Part shown: positions 1-11,989 of the stretch, piece by piece
Position numbering within the stretch: position 1 is the stretch's first letter
How the letters are laid out: each line of letters starts with the position of its first letter
NCBI GenBank assembly: GCA_030068075.1
Contig: CM057829.1
Location: forward strand, 85,985,132-86,049,131
Source of the DNA: Paguma larvata
Lineage: Eukaryota > Chordata > Mammalia > Carnivora > Viverridae
Reading direction: 5' to 3'
DNA: 64,000 bases
Notes under the pieces: generated by a model
The model's database searches: none
What the model saw: only the letters and a program-made list of their open reading frames with translations
Told to the model about the DNA's origin: nothing
Made by a program: the position numbers and the translations under genes

Positions 1-1495
1 ACTTGGAATGCCTTAGCAAGATCTTTTAAGCTGTTTTTCTTATCTTGTTCTTCGAAATTTGAAACTAGAAAATCCCACTTGACTAGAAAGGCAAAAAAAA
101 AAAAAAAAGGTTGTCCCTTCTAGGGTTAACAGATGCTTTTTGTAAGATTTTAGGTAAGATTAACCTTTTGCTCACCATAGGGCTGGTTATTGGTTTTATT
201 ATTTTTTTTTACTGTCTTTAACTCAGGTAAAAATCAATATAGAGCGAAACAAAGGCTCTAGAGGGTCTGGCTATACCAGCTTCTGGGTTGGCTCCTGCAC
301 AATTCCACAACGTGCTGAGGCTGGGAAGGATTAGCCTGCTTGTGTTGAGTAAACCGATGATACTCAATAAACAGTTTCTGTTGTAAACCCTTAGGACGTG
401 CAAAGCCACACTAGTTGGCAATAGACCAGTTAAGCGGCAGAACCAGCTGTAATCTCATTTAGACCTGAGCTGATCCTCCTGTCCTTTCATTCCACAGGAT
501 CAAAGCAAACCACTGAGGAGGCAGCTGTATTATAGCGGCTCTGCTTGCGGGATGCAGCAAACATTTCATAAATTCCACTCCTTGGAGCAAGTCTCTACCT
601 AATCTACCCAGAGCTGGGACAATCAATGAATTTCTGAATTCATTAGACTGATTATCACAGGGTAACCATTTCTCTTTGGAGATGTGTGATGACTACAGGT
701 CAACTTCACAAAGCAGCTTCTATTTCTGACCATCGTTTTTGTTCTTGTTTTTTTTCTTGAAAGACCCAAATTTTCCCTCATGGTATAACATAAAAATGGT
801 TTAAAACTACTTAGCTCATTATCTTTAATGCAAATTAATGAGCAAACGATATATGATGCTGAATTCCTCCATATGTAGCAGGTGGTTACCACTCAAATGC
901 ATCGAAGCTTTAACAATGGCCCATATTTCCATGTTCAATGACACAGGAGTGGGGGGAAGGGGGTGGGGGGTGACGTGGAGTGCCAAATCTCACTGTGCTA
1001 CAAATCATATGTTGGCCAAAAGTGATATTCAAAATAATGTATAGAAAAGTTTTTTAACATTCATTAGAGTGTATTATTTAACATTTATTTCTACGTTTTT
1101 CATAAATCAGAACGCAACTTTTTAAAAAAGTTCAAAGTGAGAGTATTAAGTATTTCAAAACAAGCATTTTTTCCCCACCCACTTTTCAAATTAGAACTAA
1201 ACCTTACTATCTCATTTTGCTGAAAATTCCCTTTAATAAGAATCTAAATTTTGAGATACAAAGCTTTAGAAAGGAGCCACCACTCCCGAATTTAACAGAA
1301 TACTAACTAGATGTATCATGGGTGTGAAGAGATAGGTATTGAGTATCACGTCACAGATGACTAAATAGTAAACATGAAAGAGATGAAACCCAAAACACGT
1401 GTGCAAGGCTATATATAAACAACAGCACTTAAAAAGAACCGACAGATAATTTAATGTTGAATGCCAACAGCTGAGAGGAACTCTATTGACTAGTC
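1..1495. other. repeat-poor intronic sequence
   Basis: No recognised repeat or exon. It contains an A18 run near 92-108, a moderately GC-rich unique block (about 240-610) and a G-rich run (951-970) described in the findings. Confidence 0.6.
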
Positions 1496-1660
1496 AGGGA
1501 GTTGGCAAAATTTTAATAAATATTTAGGCTTCGCAGGCCATATACGGCGTCATATATTCTTGCTATTTTACAAATATTCAACATATAAAAACCATTCTTA
1601 GCTCAATGGCTGTCCAAAACCCAGCCGTGGGCCAGAGTTGGTCAGCAGCACCTCAGCTGG
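1496..1660 (+). mobile_element. hAT-Charlie-type MITE relic (MER family)
   Basis: Reads AGTTGGCAAAATTTT, AAATATTTAGGCTTCGCAGGCC and CAAAACCCAGCCGTGGGCCAGAGTTGG in order. This is the layout of the common non-autonomous hAT element whose consensus carries an AGTAAATATTTTAGGCTTTG core. Diverged. The exact MER subfamily is not asserted. Confidence 0.6.
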
Positions 1661-4400
1661 CCAACCCCTTCTAGTCCGAAACTGCTCATTTCACAGATGA
1701 GGACCAAACCCTTAGGCACAGGAGTTCTTTTGCATAACTAAGCAGCAAGTGTCAGCATAAGAGTCCCAGTCTGGTGTTTTTCTACTGCTTCTCGACATCA
1801 CTTCCCAAACATCACTTCTGAAAGAAAATGGTGTAAAGAACCTACCACATTTCAAAAACATTTGAAAAATGTAAGCAAAGATGCGTGGGATTTGATGATC
1901 TAGACGGCATGCCAAAGTGACCACACATTAGCTGACCCAATCACTTCCAAGCTAACAAATGCTACATGTAATGATTCACCTCTCTGATCTATTCTTCAGA
2001 CATAAAAGGGTCCCATTTAACATAATCATATAATAACAGCAAAAGTGATAAATATCGAAACCTTAACTCTTCTAATATTTGCAAAATCCAGATCTTTGTA
2101 ATAATAACACCACGACAGGAAACTGCAAAACTGTGTAATTATACTTTAATTGTATTGTGAGGCAGGCATTAATCACAAAGTTTAAGTACCAAGGATAGAA
2201 TTATAATAATTCTGTAAAACAAATTTAAGCTAGCTAAGTAGGTCAGAACCACTAACATGCAACAGGAGACCTCTGGGAATTTATCAGTTAATGGCTATTT
2301 ATGTGCAAATGAGTGCCCTCCAACGCTCCAAAATCCTGTGTAGCTGAAGGGTATTTCTGTTAACCAGGAGCACTGCTTAACTGCAGAGGCATAAATTAAA
2401 CCATTTTATTGGAATGATTTTTAATTCCTCTACTTTCCTCTTACCACATCCCTCCCCCCACCTTTCTAGAGGCACAATTTACAGAACATATTTAACAGAA
2501 GGAAAAAAATAAGGTGGCTGGAGAATCTTCACGACGGGTCTCTCCCGACCCCCCATGTGTATGCATATTACAACTTCAGTAAAATTAAAGGAAAACATTT
2601 TTTACGTTTCACGTCCTCCAAAGGCGACTTAAATTGTTAAAAAAAAACTAAAAGCTTCAATGTAAACACTACATTAACATACTTTTTACAGTGAACTATA
2701 ATAAAATAAAATTGTTTTATATCCTTATATTCTTATCTTACAGAAGACAAAATTCAGAGGAGCTTGCAGATACCTTAATCTTGATAATAATGGTCAGACT
2801 ATACACCTATCAGAGTATACTCTCAGAAGGGGAAAAAACTCTACGTGTGTCATTCCTAACTTGCCTTGAAAGAAAATGAAGTATTTGGATGTTTTCAAAA
2901 GCAGGGCAGGGATAAGCAGAATAAAATTTTTCAATGTGACATAAATACAGCTACAAGACACCACTGCACATCCATCGCCAGGACCACGTCAAACTTACTC
3001 AAGTACAGAGGTGGCATAAAATTAGGTACTATCTCACTTTTAGATTTTAGGTGGAACAAAAGTTATCTAAAATCACTCTTTAAAGATTTAATTTAGGGGC
3101 GATTTAGAAGTTTTAAATTCTGCTAACATTCCCTTGGAGTTCTTTCTTTCCCATCACTAACTGGAAAATAAAATATAACCTAATGCTAAGTTAAAGACAA
3201 ATAAAGGCCAAAATAAGATATACAGTATCTTTAGAATTAGTGTATTTAATGCACAGGTGAAAATCTCATCAGGTTAAGCCAGAATAAAAAAAATGTAATA
3301 TCTGCAGAAACTCTCTATTTTAAACATACAGGTAAGCAAAGTTTGTGGCAAACTCCCTCGAAAAGATAAGAGAAATGTTCCACTCATCTTTCCATAATTG
3401 ATTTTTTCAGAGTTGTAAGTAAATTATAGCAGAGCAGATGATTACATCAAGTTTGCTTCTGATTAGTGTGCTTTGGAAATATATCACTTCTGGAGTCAGA
3501 ACACGATCATTAAAGGTATCAAGTGCTCCAGTGGACAATTATGTTTGCACATGAAGCAGGGAATAGAGGTCTCCAGTCTAATGCCATGTGTTATACTTCA
3601 GTGTATAACACATGTAAGTCACAGAATTAAGATGCATTCATACCCTGGAAACATAACTTCATTACAACTATCTACACTCAGGAAGAAAAGTATTAACTAC
3701 AAAAGATAAATTCTCATACAACTGTAACTATCTGTTAAAGGTCACGCCCTATTTCAAAAGGGTACTCTCAGAAGCTATCAAGTAAGGGCTCCCTGGAGCT
3801 CCCTCTCTGTCACTTGTTGATTAGGGGCAATAGAGTGCTCATGCCAGTCTTCTGATCATGGGAAGATTCTCAGTCAGGTCTCTCTGCCTGAGGCTTAATT
3901 AATTCTGTGCAGAGACAAACAGGACCTATTTTCATCGAAGAGACAACAAATATCCAGTTGGCTTACTGACAGAGTACCAAAATTAAGAGGCAGGCCTCAT
4001 ATTTGGACTATAACCTCCAAAACTACATTAACATTACACAAGGAACACAACTATAGAGGCATAAGAGAGTATGCCTGCATTTATATGGCTGAAATAGCAA
4101 ACAGAATGATATGAAATTAAAGTTTTTGGACATCTTTAGGGTAATATGGTCAATGGCACCAATGAGAGAAATTTCAAACTACAGGATTAATGAAAAATTT
4201 TATCAGTCTGGAAGAAGCCAAACAAACGTAAAATACCCATACTGCTCAAAATTGCTTGCCTGACTGTGTAACAGCATCAGCCTGGGTCATCGGATGATCC
4301 CTTGTTTTTATTCCATCATCAGTCCTGACTTCAAAACTGATGCTCTTTTCTATCATATTGTACTGTATTGAATTACTTTTCATTTTTAAAATATATTTTA
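1661..4400. other. intronic sequence without recognised repeats
   Basis: AT-rich, no exon. It holds a perfect 12-bp inverted repeat at 3585-3614. Short open frames here have no recognisable product. Confidence 0.6.
3585..3614. repeat. perfect 12-bp inverted repeat (hairpin)
   Basis: CATGTGTTATAC at 3585-3596 is exactly complementary to GTATAACACATG at 3603-3614, with a 6-nt loop, TTCAGT. The pairing does not extend outward. The structure would fold on either strand. Confidence 0.9.
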
Positions 4401-4598
4401 GGGGCACCTGGTGGCTCAGTTGGTTAAGCATCTGACTCTTGATTTCGGCTCAGGTCATGATCTCACGGTTCATGAGATCGAGCCTTGCATCGGGCTCTGC
4501 TGTGATGGTGCTTGGGATTCTTTCTCTCTCCCTCTCTCTTTGCCCCTCCCCTGTTCTCTCAAAATAAATAAACAAAACTTAAAAAATAAAAAAAAAAC
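4401..4598 (+). mobile_element. carnivore tRNA-Lys SINE (SINEC), antisense to gene
   Basis: Starts GGGGCACCTGGTGGCTCAGT. It has the B-box-like part ATGAGATCGAGCC, a CT-rich middle and an AATAAATAAAC / poly-A tail. The flanks give only an imperfect duplication (AAAATATATTTTA versus AAACATATTTTCA). Moderately old copy. Confidence 0.9.
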
Positions 4599-5149
4599 AT
4601 ATTTTCATATCACTCCTTTTTTTTTTTTTTTGGCTGCAATGGCTTTGTACCTAGTTTCCTAGCCTAAGTTCCCTTTCCATTTATCATGTATATTACTGCC
4701 AGAACCATTTATACACTTATCATTCATTCGCTAAACAAAGACTTACTAAGGAACACTGTATGTCAGACACTTAAGCTGGATATGTAGTGCTGAAGATAAA
4801 ACTTTAATAAGACAAATTCCCCGCCCTCAAAGAGTACTTTAGTGAAGGAAGAGGACAAAGATGATGACATTTCAAGTGATATATGCTCTGGGTGATACAC
4901 TATGTTTAGGGTGCCCAAGGGAGGAAACCACTTGCTCTGCCCAGAGAGCTTGAAAACTCTTCAGAGGGGTGGGGCGGGAGGGGAACTGTAATATTTCAAT
5001 TACACCTGAAAGGAAATAAGTTTACCAGAGAAGGAATCAAGGAATAGTTCAGGCAGGAGGATAAAGATGAAAGTAGCAGACAAGATCTTTTTCTCAAGGC
5101 GCCTGTGATTCAGTAAGGGAGACGAGCAGCAATGCTATCGTGTTGTCCC

Positions 5150-5690
5150 TCTACTTAAAACTAGACCTTGATCTCCTCTGCCAGGTCTACAAGCTCCTGC
5201 TGCCCTAATTTCAAAGCCCTTTGGAATCTGGTCATCCTTCTGCTAACGCACATATCCTCTTCTTTCATCAGACTAGTTTCTTGAGCAGTTACAAAACACA
5301 TTCAACACACTCCAATTTCCAATTCTCAGCTCACTATCATAGCATTTTTCCTCCCTTCCCTTCAGTGAGTTATAGGATTGTCATTTTTATATCCCACCTC
5401 CTTCAAGAGGCCTTTGCTTTCCTTCCTCCTGCAGTCTCCTCTGCTTCTTCAATACCCAGTTCAAATGCCACCCATTTCAAAAGATCTTTCCTAATCCTCT
5501 CATTCCATCTTTTTTCTTCCTTCTTTTTCTTATGGATGATGAATTGCATTAAGATGGCATTCATTACTTATTTTCGCTTTGAGTGACACTATTAAAAATA
5601 ATTTCCTGTGGTAGAGTCTATTTGTTTTTTTGGACAGAAAGAGGTATTTGGCACTAATCAAGCTCAATAAAAGTTACTGAATGTTCCATT
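5150..5690 (+). mobile_element. L2 LINE 3' fragment
   Basis: Shows L2 landmarks in order: AAGCTCCTGCTGCCCTAATTT, TTCAAGAGGCCTTTGC, CAGTTCAAATGCCACC, CTTTCCTAATCCTC, and the ending AAGCTCAATAAAAGTTACTG. The 121-codon open frame at 5221-5586 lies within it and is fortuitous. The sequence just before (4730-5010) is also an old dispersed repeat that I cannot classify. Confidence 0.65.
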
Positions 5691-5987
5691 TACTGAATTA
5701 CCACAATACCCCATTAATTTTTTTTTCCCAATATATTACGTGCAGTATTATGTATCTCCAACTACAGATTATCTGGGGTCTGTCTCCCTTCCTACTTGCT
5801 GCAGGGCAAGTCCATATAAAGCATCCAAAAAGTTTTTGCCTGGTTATTCATTTACCATTCACCTACTCAACCTACTTAGTTACGATTTATTTATAATTCT
5901 ACAAATCTTTCTTCCCCACTAAAGCATAGGAAAATGAGAAGTCAAACTGCCTAAAGTCCCTGACCTATAAGAATCCTTCATCAAATA

Positions 5988-6127
5988 AGTTGTTATTTAT
6001 TTATTTTTATTTATTAAATTTTATTTTAAGTAAGCTCAACCCCCTCCCTCCCCCCCATGTGGGGCTCAAACTTACAATGCCAAGATCGAGGTTGCATGCT
6101 CTTTCAACTGAGCCAGTCGGGCACCCC
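5988..6127 (-). mobile_element. short carnivore SINE, older subtype
   Basis: On the minus strand it begins GGGGTGCCCGACTGGCTCAG and carries TTGAAAGAGCATGCAACCTC, then GTAAGTTTGAGCCCCACATG, followed by a T-rich (A-rich in SINE sense) tail. It lacks the CT-rich middle of the feline form, so it is an older short subtype. Confidence 0.8.
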
Positions 6128-7019
6128 CAAATATGCTGTTTAGTAATGAATTATGACTCACATCTTATACCTCTAAAAAAAATTCATGCACAAAGAGGCC
6201 ACCTCAATATTTACTAAATTATTTCTTTTAAGGTATAACTAAAAATCACTAACTACTGGCCAAACTCAAAGTAGGTGATATTTGTAGCACTGTTAAGTTG
6301 GTGCCTAAGAAAAGTCTTCCTTTCATGTCATTCTTTTTTGTTTTTTTATTTTGTGCGTGCTACATAAAACAGGAAAAACCATAAATAAAGGACAAAATAA
6401 AGCTAATTAAGTAAAATTATTTTAATCATGCTGGCTGTGTAAAACATATTTCCATTTCATTTATCAACTTTAAAAGAAAACCAAATTTACCTAAAAATAT
6501 TAAAGCGTTCTAATTCTACAGATAGAATTAGAAGCACTGAAGTAATCTACTCCAATCCTTTATCTTTTAGATGAAAGAACTGAAATAGGAGGGCCAACCT
6601 GAGGTCCCATGGGAGTTAGGGCTGAATTAAGCACAAAAAGGTTTTTTAATCACTTTGCATTCCATCTCAATTTGCTTCTTCACATAAATTTAGTTCATTC
6701 TTTAACCAGTAGTCTCTACTAAAATAATGTAAATACTGTATTAATAATTGAGATATAGGACATATTTAATATGCAAGACCATAGGCTAACATGAATATGT
6801 AGCAATTTTAGCCTAGTTCCTTAACTTGGAAACTTTGTATTTAAGATAAATAGAAGAGCTGAAAGAAACAACTGAGTGAATAAAGGATTCTCAAACTTCA
6901 GTGATTCTAAGATAAAAACCATAAAAGACAAAAAGAGAAAGGACGTATATGAAAATTTAATCTGACTTCCTTGCTATCCCTGCCCCTGCCATCATTCCAA
7001 TGGGAATAAATAAATCCAC

Positions 7020-7408
7020 CTACTATGGACTGAAAACTGAATTCCCCCAAAATCATATGTTGAAGCCCTAATCCCCAGTAAAACTATATGAAGACTATAA
7101 GGAATTATGGTTAAAATAGGTCATAAGGGTGGGGCCCTGAGCCAATAGAATTAATGTCCTTATAGGAAGAGCCACCAAAGTGCCTTCTTTCCCCCTTTTA
7201 TGCACAAGGGAAGATCATGTGAGCACACGGTGAGAAGGCAGCCCTCTCTGAAAGCAAAGAACAGAGTTCTACTAGAAATCAACCATGCTGACGCCTCAAC
7301 CTGATTGAACTTTCAATCTTCAGAACTGTGAGAATAAATTTCTGTTGTTTAAGTGACCGAATCAGCCTGATGTATTTTGTTATGGTAGCCCGAACAGAGT
7401 CAGACATT
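7020..7408 (+). mobile_element. solo LTR, ERVL-MaLR MLT1-type
   Basis: Reads CTATGGACTGAAAACTGAATT, CATATGTTGAAGCCCTAATCC, GGTCATAAGGGTGGGGCCC, TTAATGTCCTTATAGGAAGAG, AGAACTGTGAGAATAAATTTC and TTTGTTATGGTAGCCCGAACAG, the full order of an MLT1-like MaLR LTR. No internal retroviral region adjoins it, so it is a solo LTR. Confidence 0.75.
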
Positions 7409-8030
7409 TGCCCAAAGTTTTAAAAAGTTTATACATTTAAATGAAACAAGTTCCTAGTGCCTACTAGTACTATGCTAAATGGTAAATGCAGAACAGCATC
7501 CCAAAAGATAAGGCATGACTGTATCAGTCCATAAAGAAATAATGGAAGATTGAATAATATTTAATATCTCAAAATTAGGCAAAATGCACTTGCCTTCTGG
7601 GAAATTAGAAATGATTATATCTTATCACAAAACTTCCACTGTAATGTAATTCTGAAAAGGCTGGACCATTAGTTTGACCCAAGATGTGGAATTTCTTGTA
7701 TTTTGGAGCCCACTTACCATTTTACAAGAATGGTCTTCAGAATATAAGAAATCTCATACGTATATTGGGTCAAAGTAATGATTGGGCATTTCAGAATTAA
7801 GAAAAGAATGAAGGCAGAAATATAAAAATTTGGAGTAAAAAAAAAAAATAAATAAATCAAAAGTTGGGAGTCTACAGTATAAATTCTATGAGTGTAGGAT
7901 ACATTTTCATGTTACCAGAATACTGATTAATACAGTCCTGAGACACACAAAATATTAATAAAAAAATATCTGAATTACATTCAGATTCCTCTTAGGAAAT
8001 AAATACAAAAATAACGCAAAACCAACTTTT

Positions 8031-8033
<3 letters not shown>

Positions 8034-8062
<29 letters not shown>
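8034..8062. repeat. (TG)n microsatellite
   Basis: 29 bp of uninterrupted TG. Confidence 0.98.
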
Positions 8063-8065
<3 letters not shown>

Positions 8066-8290
8066 CACATGTACATGTATACGTATGTAACATTTTTAAA
8101 GGATTAAGGCACTTACATACATAAAACCCTTAAAACTTCTATATATCCTTATGGAAATGTAAAATGCAAGTTTCAATATATTTGATGTTTTTATAAGGTT
8201 GATGTGTTTAATATGTAATTTGCTATGTCAAATTAATATTAAAAGACAAACAAGGTTACTTAGGGAGAGGTCATTAGAACAGTTCCCATT

Positions 8291-8513
8291 CAGGGGCGCC
8301 TGGGTGGCTCAGTCGGTTGAGCGCTGACTTTGGCTCAGGTCATGATCTCACTGTTCCCGAGTTCAAGCCCCGCGTCGGGCTCTGTGCTGACGACTCAGAG
8401 CCTGGAGCCTGTTTCGGATTCTGTGTCTCCCTCTCTGTCTGTGCCCCTCCCCTGCTCATGCTCTGTCTGTCTCTCTCTCTCTCAAAATAAACATTAAGAA
8501 AAAAAAAAAAAAA
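8291..8513 (+). mobile_element. young feline-type SINE with perfect 15-bp TSD
   Basis: Near-consensus: GGGGCGCCTGGGTGGCTCAG, CGCGTCGGGCTCTGTGCTGA, CT-rich middle, AAAATAAACATTAAG and poly-A. It is flanked by the perfect duplication AGAACAGTTCCCATT at 8276-8290 and 8514-8528, showing target-primed insertion and little decay since. Confidence 0.95.
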
Positions 8514-9884
8514 AGAACAGTTCCCATTTGGGGTTGTAGGCTCTTCAAAGAAAAAGTCATTTTATAATGAAATTGCTTTACTTTCCTCCGGAACTAGAAC
8601 AATAATTTTTCTTTCCCTACTTTTTCCTGCAGGCCTTCCTCCCACAGCTCGTCATCATTCTATTTCAATTTGGAATGTGGTTGCCTGGGCCAGGTGTACA
8701 ACTGTCTTCTGTACCTTCACTATTCTGTGAATTCTCCATTTCCTGAACCCAAAATATTTACTATTCTTGGCTAAATCCTTCATTTCCCCGAAGCACATGT
8801 TCTCTGGCAGTATATCCCAAAAGCATAAAACTAAAAGAAAAAAGCAAGTGGCACAGCTATGTGGAGCATCTCTGGTATTATAGTACTTATGTAAACTTTT
8901 AAACACTACATAATGCTTTTGGGTTCTATTTTGTCATGTTAAGTTGTCAAAAGTACACTGTCCTCAAAAGCTCACAAGTTTATGTTTTACAGTACATTAA
9001 AAAGGTGGGGGGAAAAGGGAATATTAAGGTTTCAGAGAATGGAAATAGATGGAAAATAAGTAGATGCCAGGGAAAGAAATGTAGAAAAAATCTTTCGATG
9101 AGATAAGGCTGTAATTAACAAATCACTAAAGACCGTACATACATTTATAAGTGGCTAAATTATTTATTATTTTTTATTATTGATGGTGGGAATATATTAA
9201 AGATGTCTAAAACTTTAAAAACTTTTGAACTGCTATCTGCATAAGCACAAGCGACTAAAGACTTACCTCCCTTCTAATATATCTGCCCCCCTGTCAGCTA
9301 TATGGCAGTGTGACTCACTTATTGCCATATGCATTATTTTATATAGGGCAATCTCAGAGAAAATCTCTAAGTGACGTACAAGAGTTTCAAGAATGGTCTC
9401 TGCAATATCTGTCGATTGATCACAGTGTATTTCTTTGTTTATATGCGTGCCTTACTATATATACTGTGGGGCACCTGAGAACAATGATCTGATTTTATGC
9501 ATCTCTATTTTCTTCAATACCAGCACAAAGTCCATCACAGCAGGTACTTCCTGGGCACTCAATAAAGGTGAACTGACGAAACGGATAGTCATTTCTGTTT
9601 TTTGCACAGGTACAGATTTGATACAGTAAAAATTCTTAAGTCACAAGAAAAAAGGGTATGTGTGTGGGAGAAACATGACTAAGAAAGTCATTTGTGCTTT
9701 TACTGCAAGTATAAGTAATATTCTTTTCATGGAATACCACTGAACGGACTGAGAGTAGAGCACTAAAAGTTTTAATTTAGAGTGGGAAACACTATCTTAA
9801 ATTCACTTGTAATATACATTCTTTCACTTCACTTCTATGAAACCAATGGACAAGCGATAAGAATAACAAAAGTAATTATTATTA

Positions 9885-10070
9885 GGTGCTCTGTTAATGT
9901 TATACACTTGAGGTATATCTCTTTTATTCTTCAAACTAGCTCTTTAATAACTATTATTACACACATTTTACAGATTAGAAAAGCTGAGGTTCAAAGAAAT
10001 TACATGACTTGAATAGTAAAAGAAAAAGACAGAGTCAGGATTAAAATTCATGTTTGCAATCTTTTGAAAA
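9885..10070 (+). mobile_element. MIR SINE fragment
   Basis: Contains the MIR order TTATACACTTGAGGTATAT, TTTTATTCTTCAAACTAGC, TATTATTACACACATTTTAC, AGATTAGAAAAGCTGAGGTT, ACATGACTTGAATAGT. Diverged. Confidence 0.65.
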
Positions 10071-11018
10071 ATAGAGTAATATATCTTACTATAAGCAAAA
10101 GATACTATTTCATATATGATTCGCCAGTATTAAATAATAAATTCGGAGGTTTGCTATGGTGGTTTTGATACTGGATATATCAACAACTTACGAAACTGAA
10201 ATACAACTAATATCCCCAATAAATAAACTGAACAACCCAAATTTTCGACGAGAATCTTGGAAAATCAGATAGGTATAAGAGCCAAGCTAACTTAAAATGC
10301 TGTATAGCTCCTAAATGTTCACCGGGGTTAAGGTTAAACAGAGTAAGGTCTACTACTCAAGGAGATATTCTGTAGTCTTATACAGTGGGTGTATATGTGA
10401 GCACATGCAGAGAGATGTCTTTGATACCTCCTTCATCAAAAAACTAAAGGTGCAGAAATTTCCATGGTATACACCTTTCCTACTTAAAATAAAGAGGTAG
10501 TAAAAGAGGCAGTGTGCATAAAAGGAGAAGCAACAGCTTAACAGTTGAGAAGAGTATTCTCTAAAGAGTTAATAGGGGTTCCTTTGTGGGGAAAAGGTTT
10601 AGGAAGAGAAGGACTTTTATTTTCCACAGTATAGAATTCTGTATTATTTATATCCTTTATAGGATACATGAATTTTGATAATATAAAAATAAGAGAGGCA
10701 TTACAAATTATTTACTGGAGGTTTCAAGTGGTTTAGATTTATAATGAAAACTTTATTTTATATTTGATATTCATAATAAAAAATGGGAGAGAGGGAGGCA
10801 AGGAAAGACAGTGCAGGATTTTTTTTTTTTTTAAATTCTGGGAGATGAAAGTTAGTTAACTCTTTGTCTTGTCATTTAAACTCCATACTCTAAAAGCTTT
10901 CTATCGATATGTTTTCAACATATAGGCTACAGTTTTGTTCTATGGGGGCAAAAAGTTGATTTTTCTAGTTTCAGGTTTTCTACCAGGTAAAAATTTACTC
11001 CTGGAAGATGTGTGTAAT

Positions 11019-11020
<2 letters not shown>

Positions 11021-11055
<35 letters not shown>
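11021..11055. repeat. (TG)n microsatellite
   Basis: 35 bp of uninterrupted TG, about 75 bases before a SINE. Confidence 0.98.
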
Positions 11056-11057
<2 letters not shown>

Positions 11058-11128
11058 AAACTTTGAATTTAATTAAACTACAGTTCCCAGCTTTTTTAAA
11101 TGAATTATGTCTAAGGTTCTATATTTTA

Positions 11129-11149
11129 TACTTTTAATGTTTATTTATT

Positions 11150-11183
<34 letters not shown>

Positions 11184-11353
11184 CTGTGAGCAGGGGAGGG
11201 GCAGAGAAAGAGAGAGAGAGAAAGAGAGAATCCCAAGCAGGTTCTGTGTTATCTGCACAGAGCTTGATGCAGGGTTCAATCTCATGAGAGATCATGACCT
11301 GAGCTGAAATCAAAAGCCAGACGCTTAACAAACTGAACCACCCAGGTGCCCCA
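11129..11353 (-). mobile_element. feline-type SINE with perfect 17-bp TSD, gene-sense
   Basis: Minus-strand copy whose head lies at 11353 (GGGGCACCTGGGTGGTTCAG), with an expanded (GA)n middle (11154-11180). The flanking duplication TAAGGTTCTATATTTTA is identical at 11112-11128 and 11354-11370. Confidence 0.95.
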
Positions 11354-11589
11354 TAAGGTTCTATATTTTAAGCCAAATCATCAAAAAAAAAAAAAATCTC
11401 TTCCACATACAATCAAACATGTCCATGAAGATCAAAGCCTCATTTGTAATATTATGAATGGTATCTTTGGAGTTGAGCCATACACAGTTTATACAGCAGT
11501 ACCCAAGAACCCTGCCAAGATACACATAAAGGACATTATCAAAGCTTTGTATCTATTGGTGAAAAATTCAAAATAGTATAAATTTTCAC

Positions 11590-11880
11590 CCATATGAAAT
11601 GGTCAGGTAAACCACTGTATATCCACACAATAGAATACTATAAAGCCACCAAAAATAATGTTGTGGATGTCACTGATATAGGAAGCAACTGATGATAACA
11701 CGAAATGAAAAAAGCAGGTCACTACACTGTATTTAACCCCATTTTTAGTTTAAAAAATGTATATGAATAGGAAAAATCTAAAAGGATACAACAATATCAA
11801 GTTCTCTCAGCATGGCGAGATAAGTAACTTTTAAAAAACTTGTATACATTTTCTAAGTTTTATATCACAAACATGTAATA
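11590..11880 (+). mobile_element. old LINE-1 (L1M) 3' fragment
   Basis: CCACTGTATATCCACACAATAGAATACTATAAAGCC-type wording, followed by TGTATATGAATAGGAAAAAT and an A-poor end, matches the ORF2 end and 3' UTR of old L1M elements. Diverged. Confidence 0.55.
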
Positions 11881-11989
11881 ACTGCAGGAACAAATGAAAC
11901 AAAAGAGGTCTTACAGGGTTTGGTTGGGTTTTATTTTTTTAAATCATCTGACTTTTGAGAGAAACCTGTTCCTTCCACCCCAACCCGAA

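Noticed and set aside
5221..5586. 121-codon open frame
   Set aside because: Lies in an L2 fragment, with no protein family features and no splice context. Ser/Phe-rich composition comes from a CT-rich strand.
8293..8360. tRNA-like A and B box in SINE heads
   Set aside because: They are the tRNA-Lys-derived promoters of SINEs. None folds as an intact tRNA gene.
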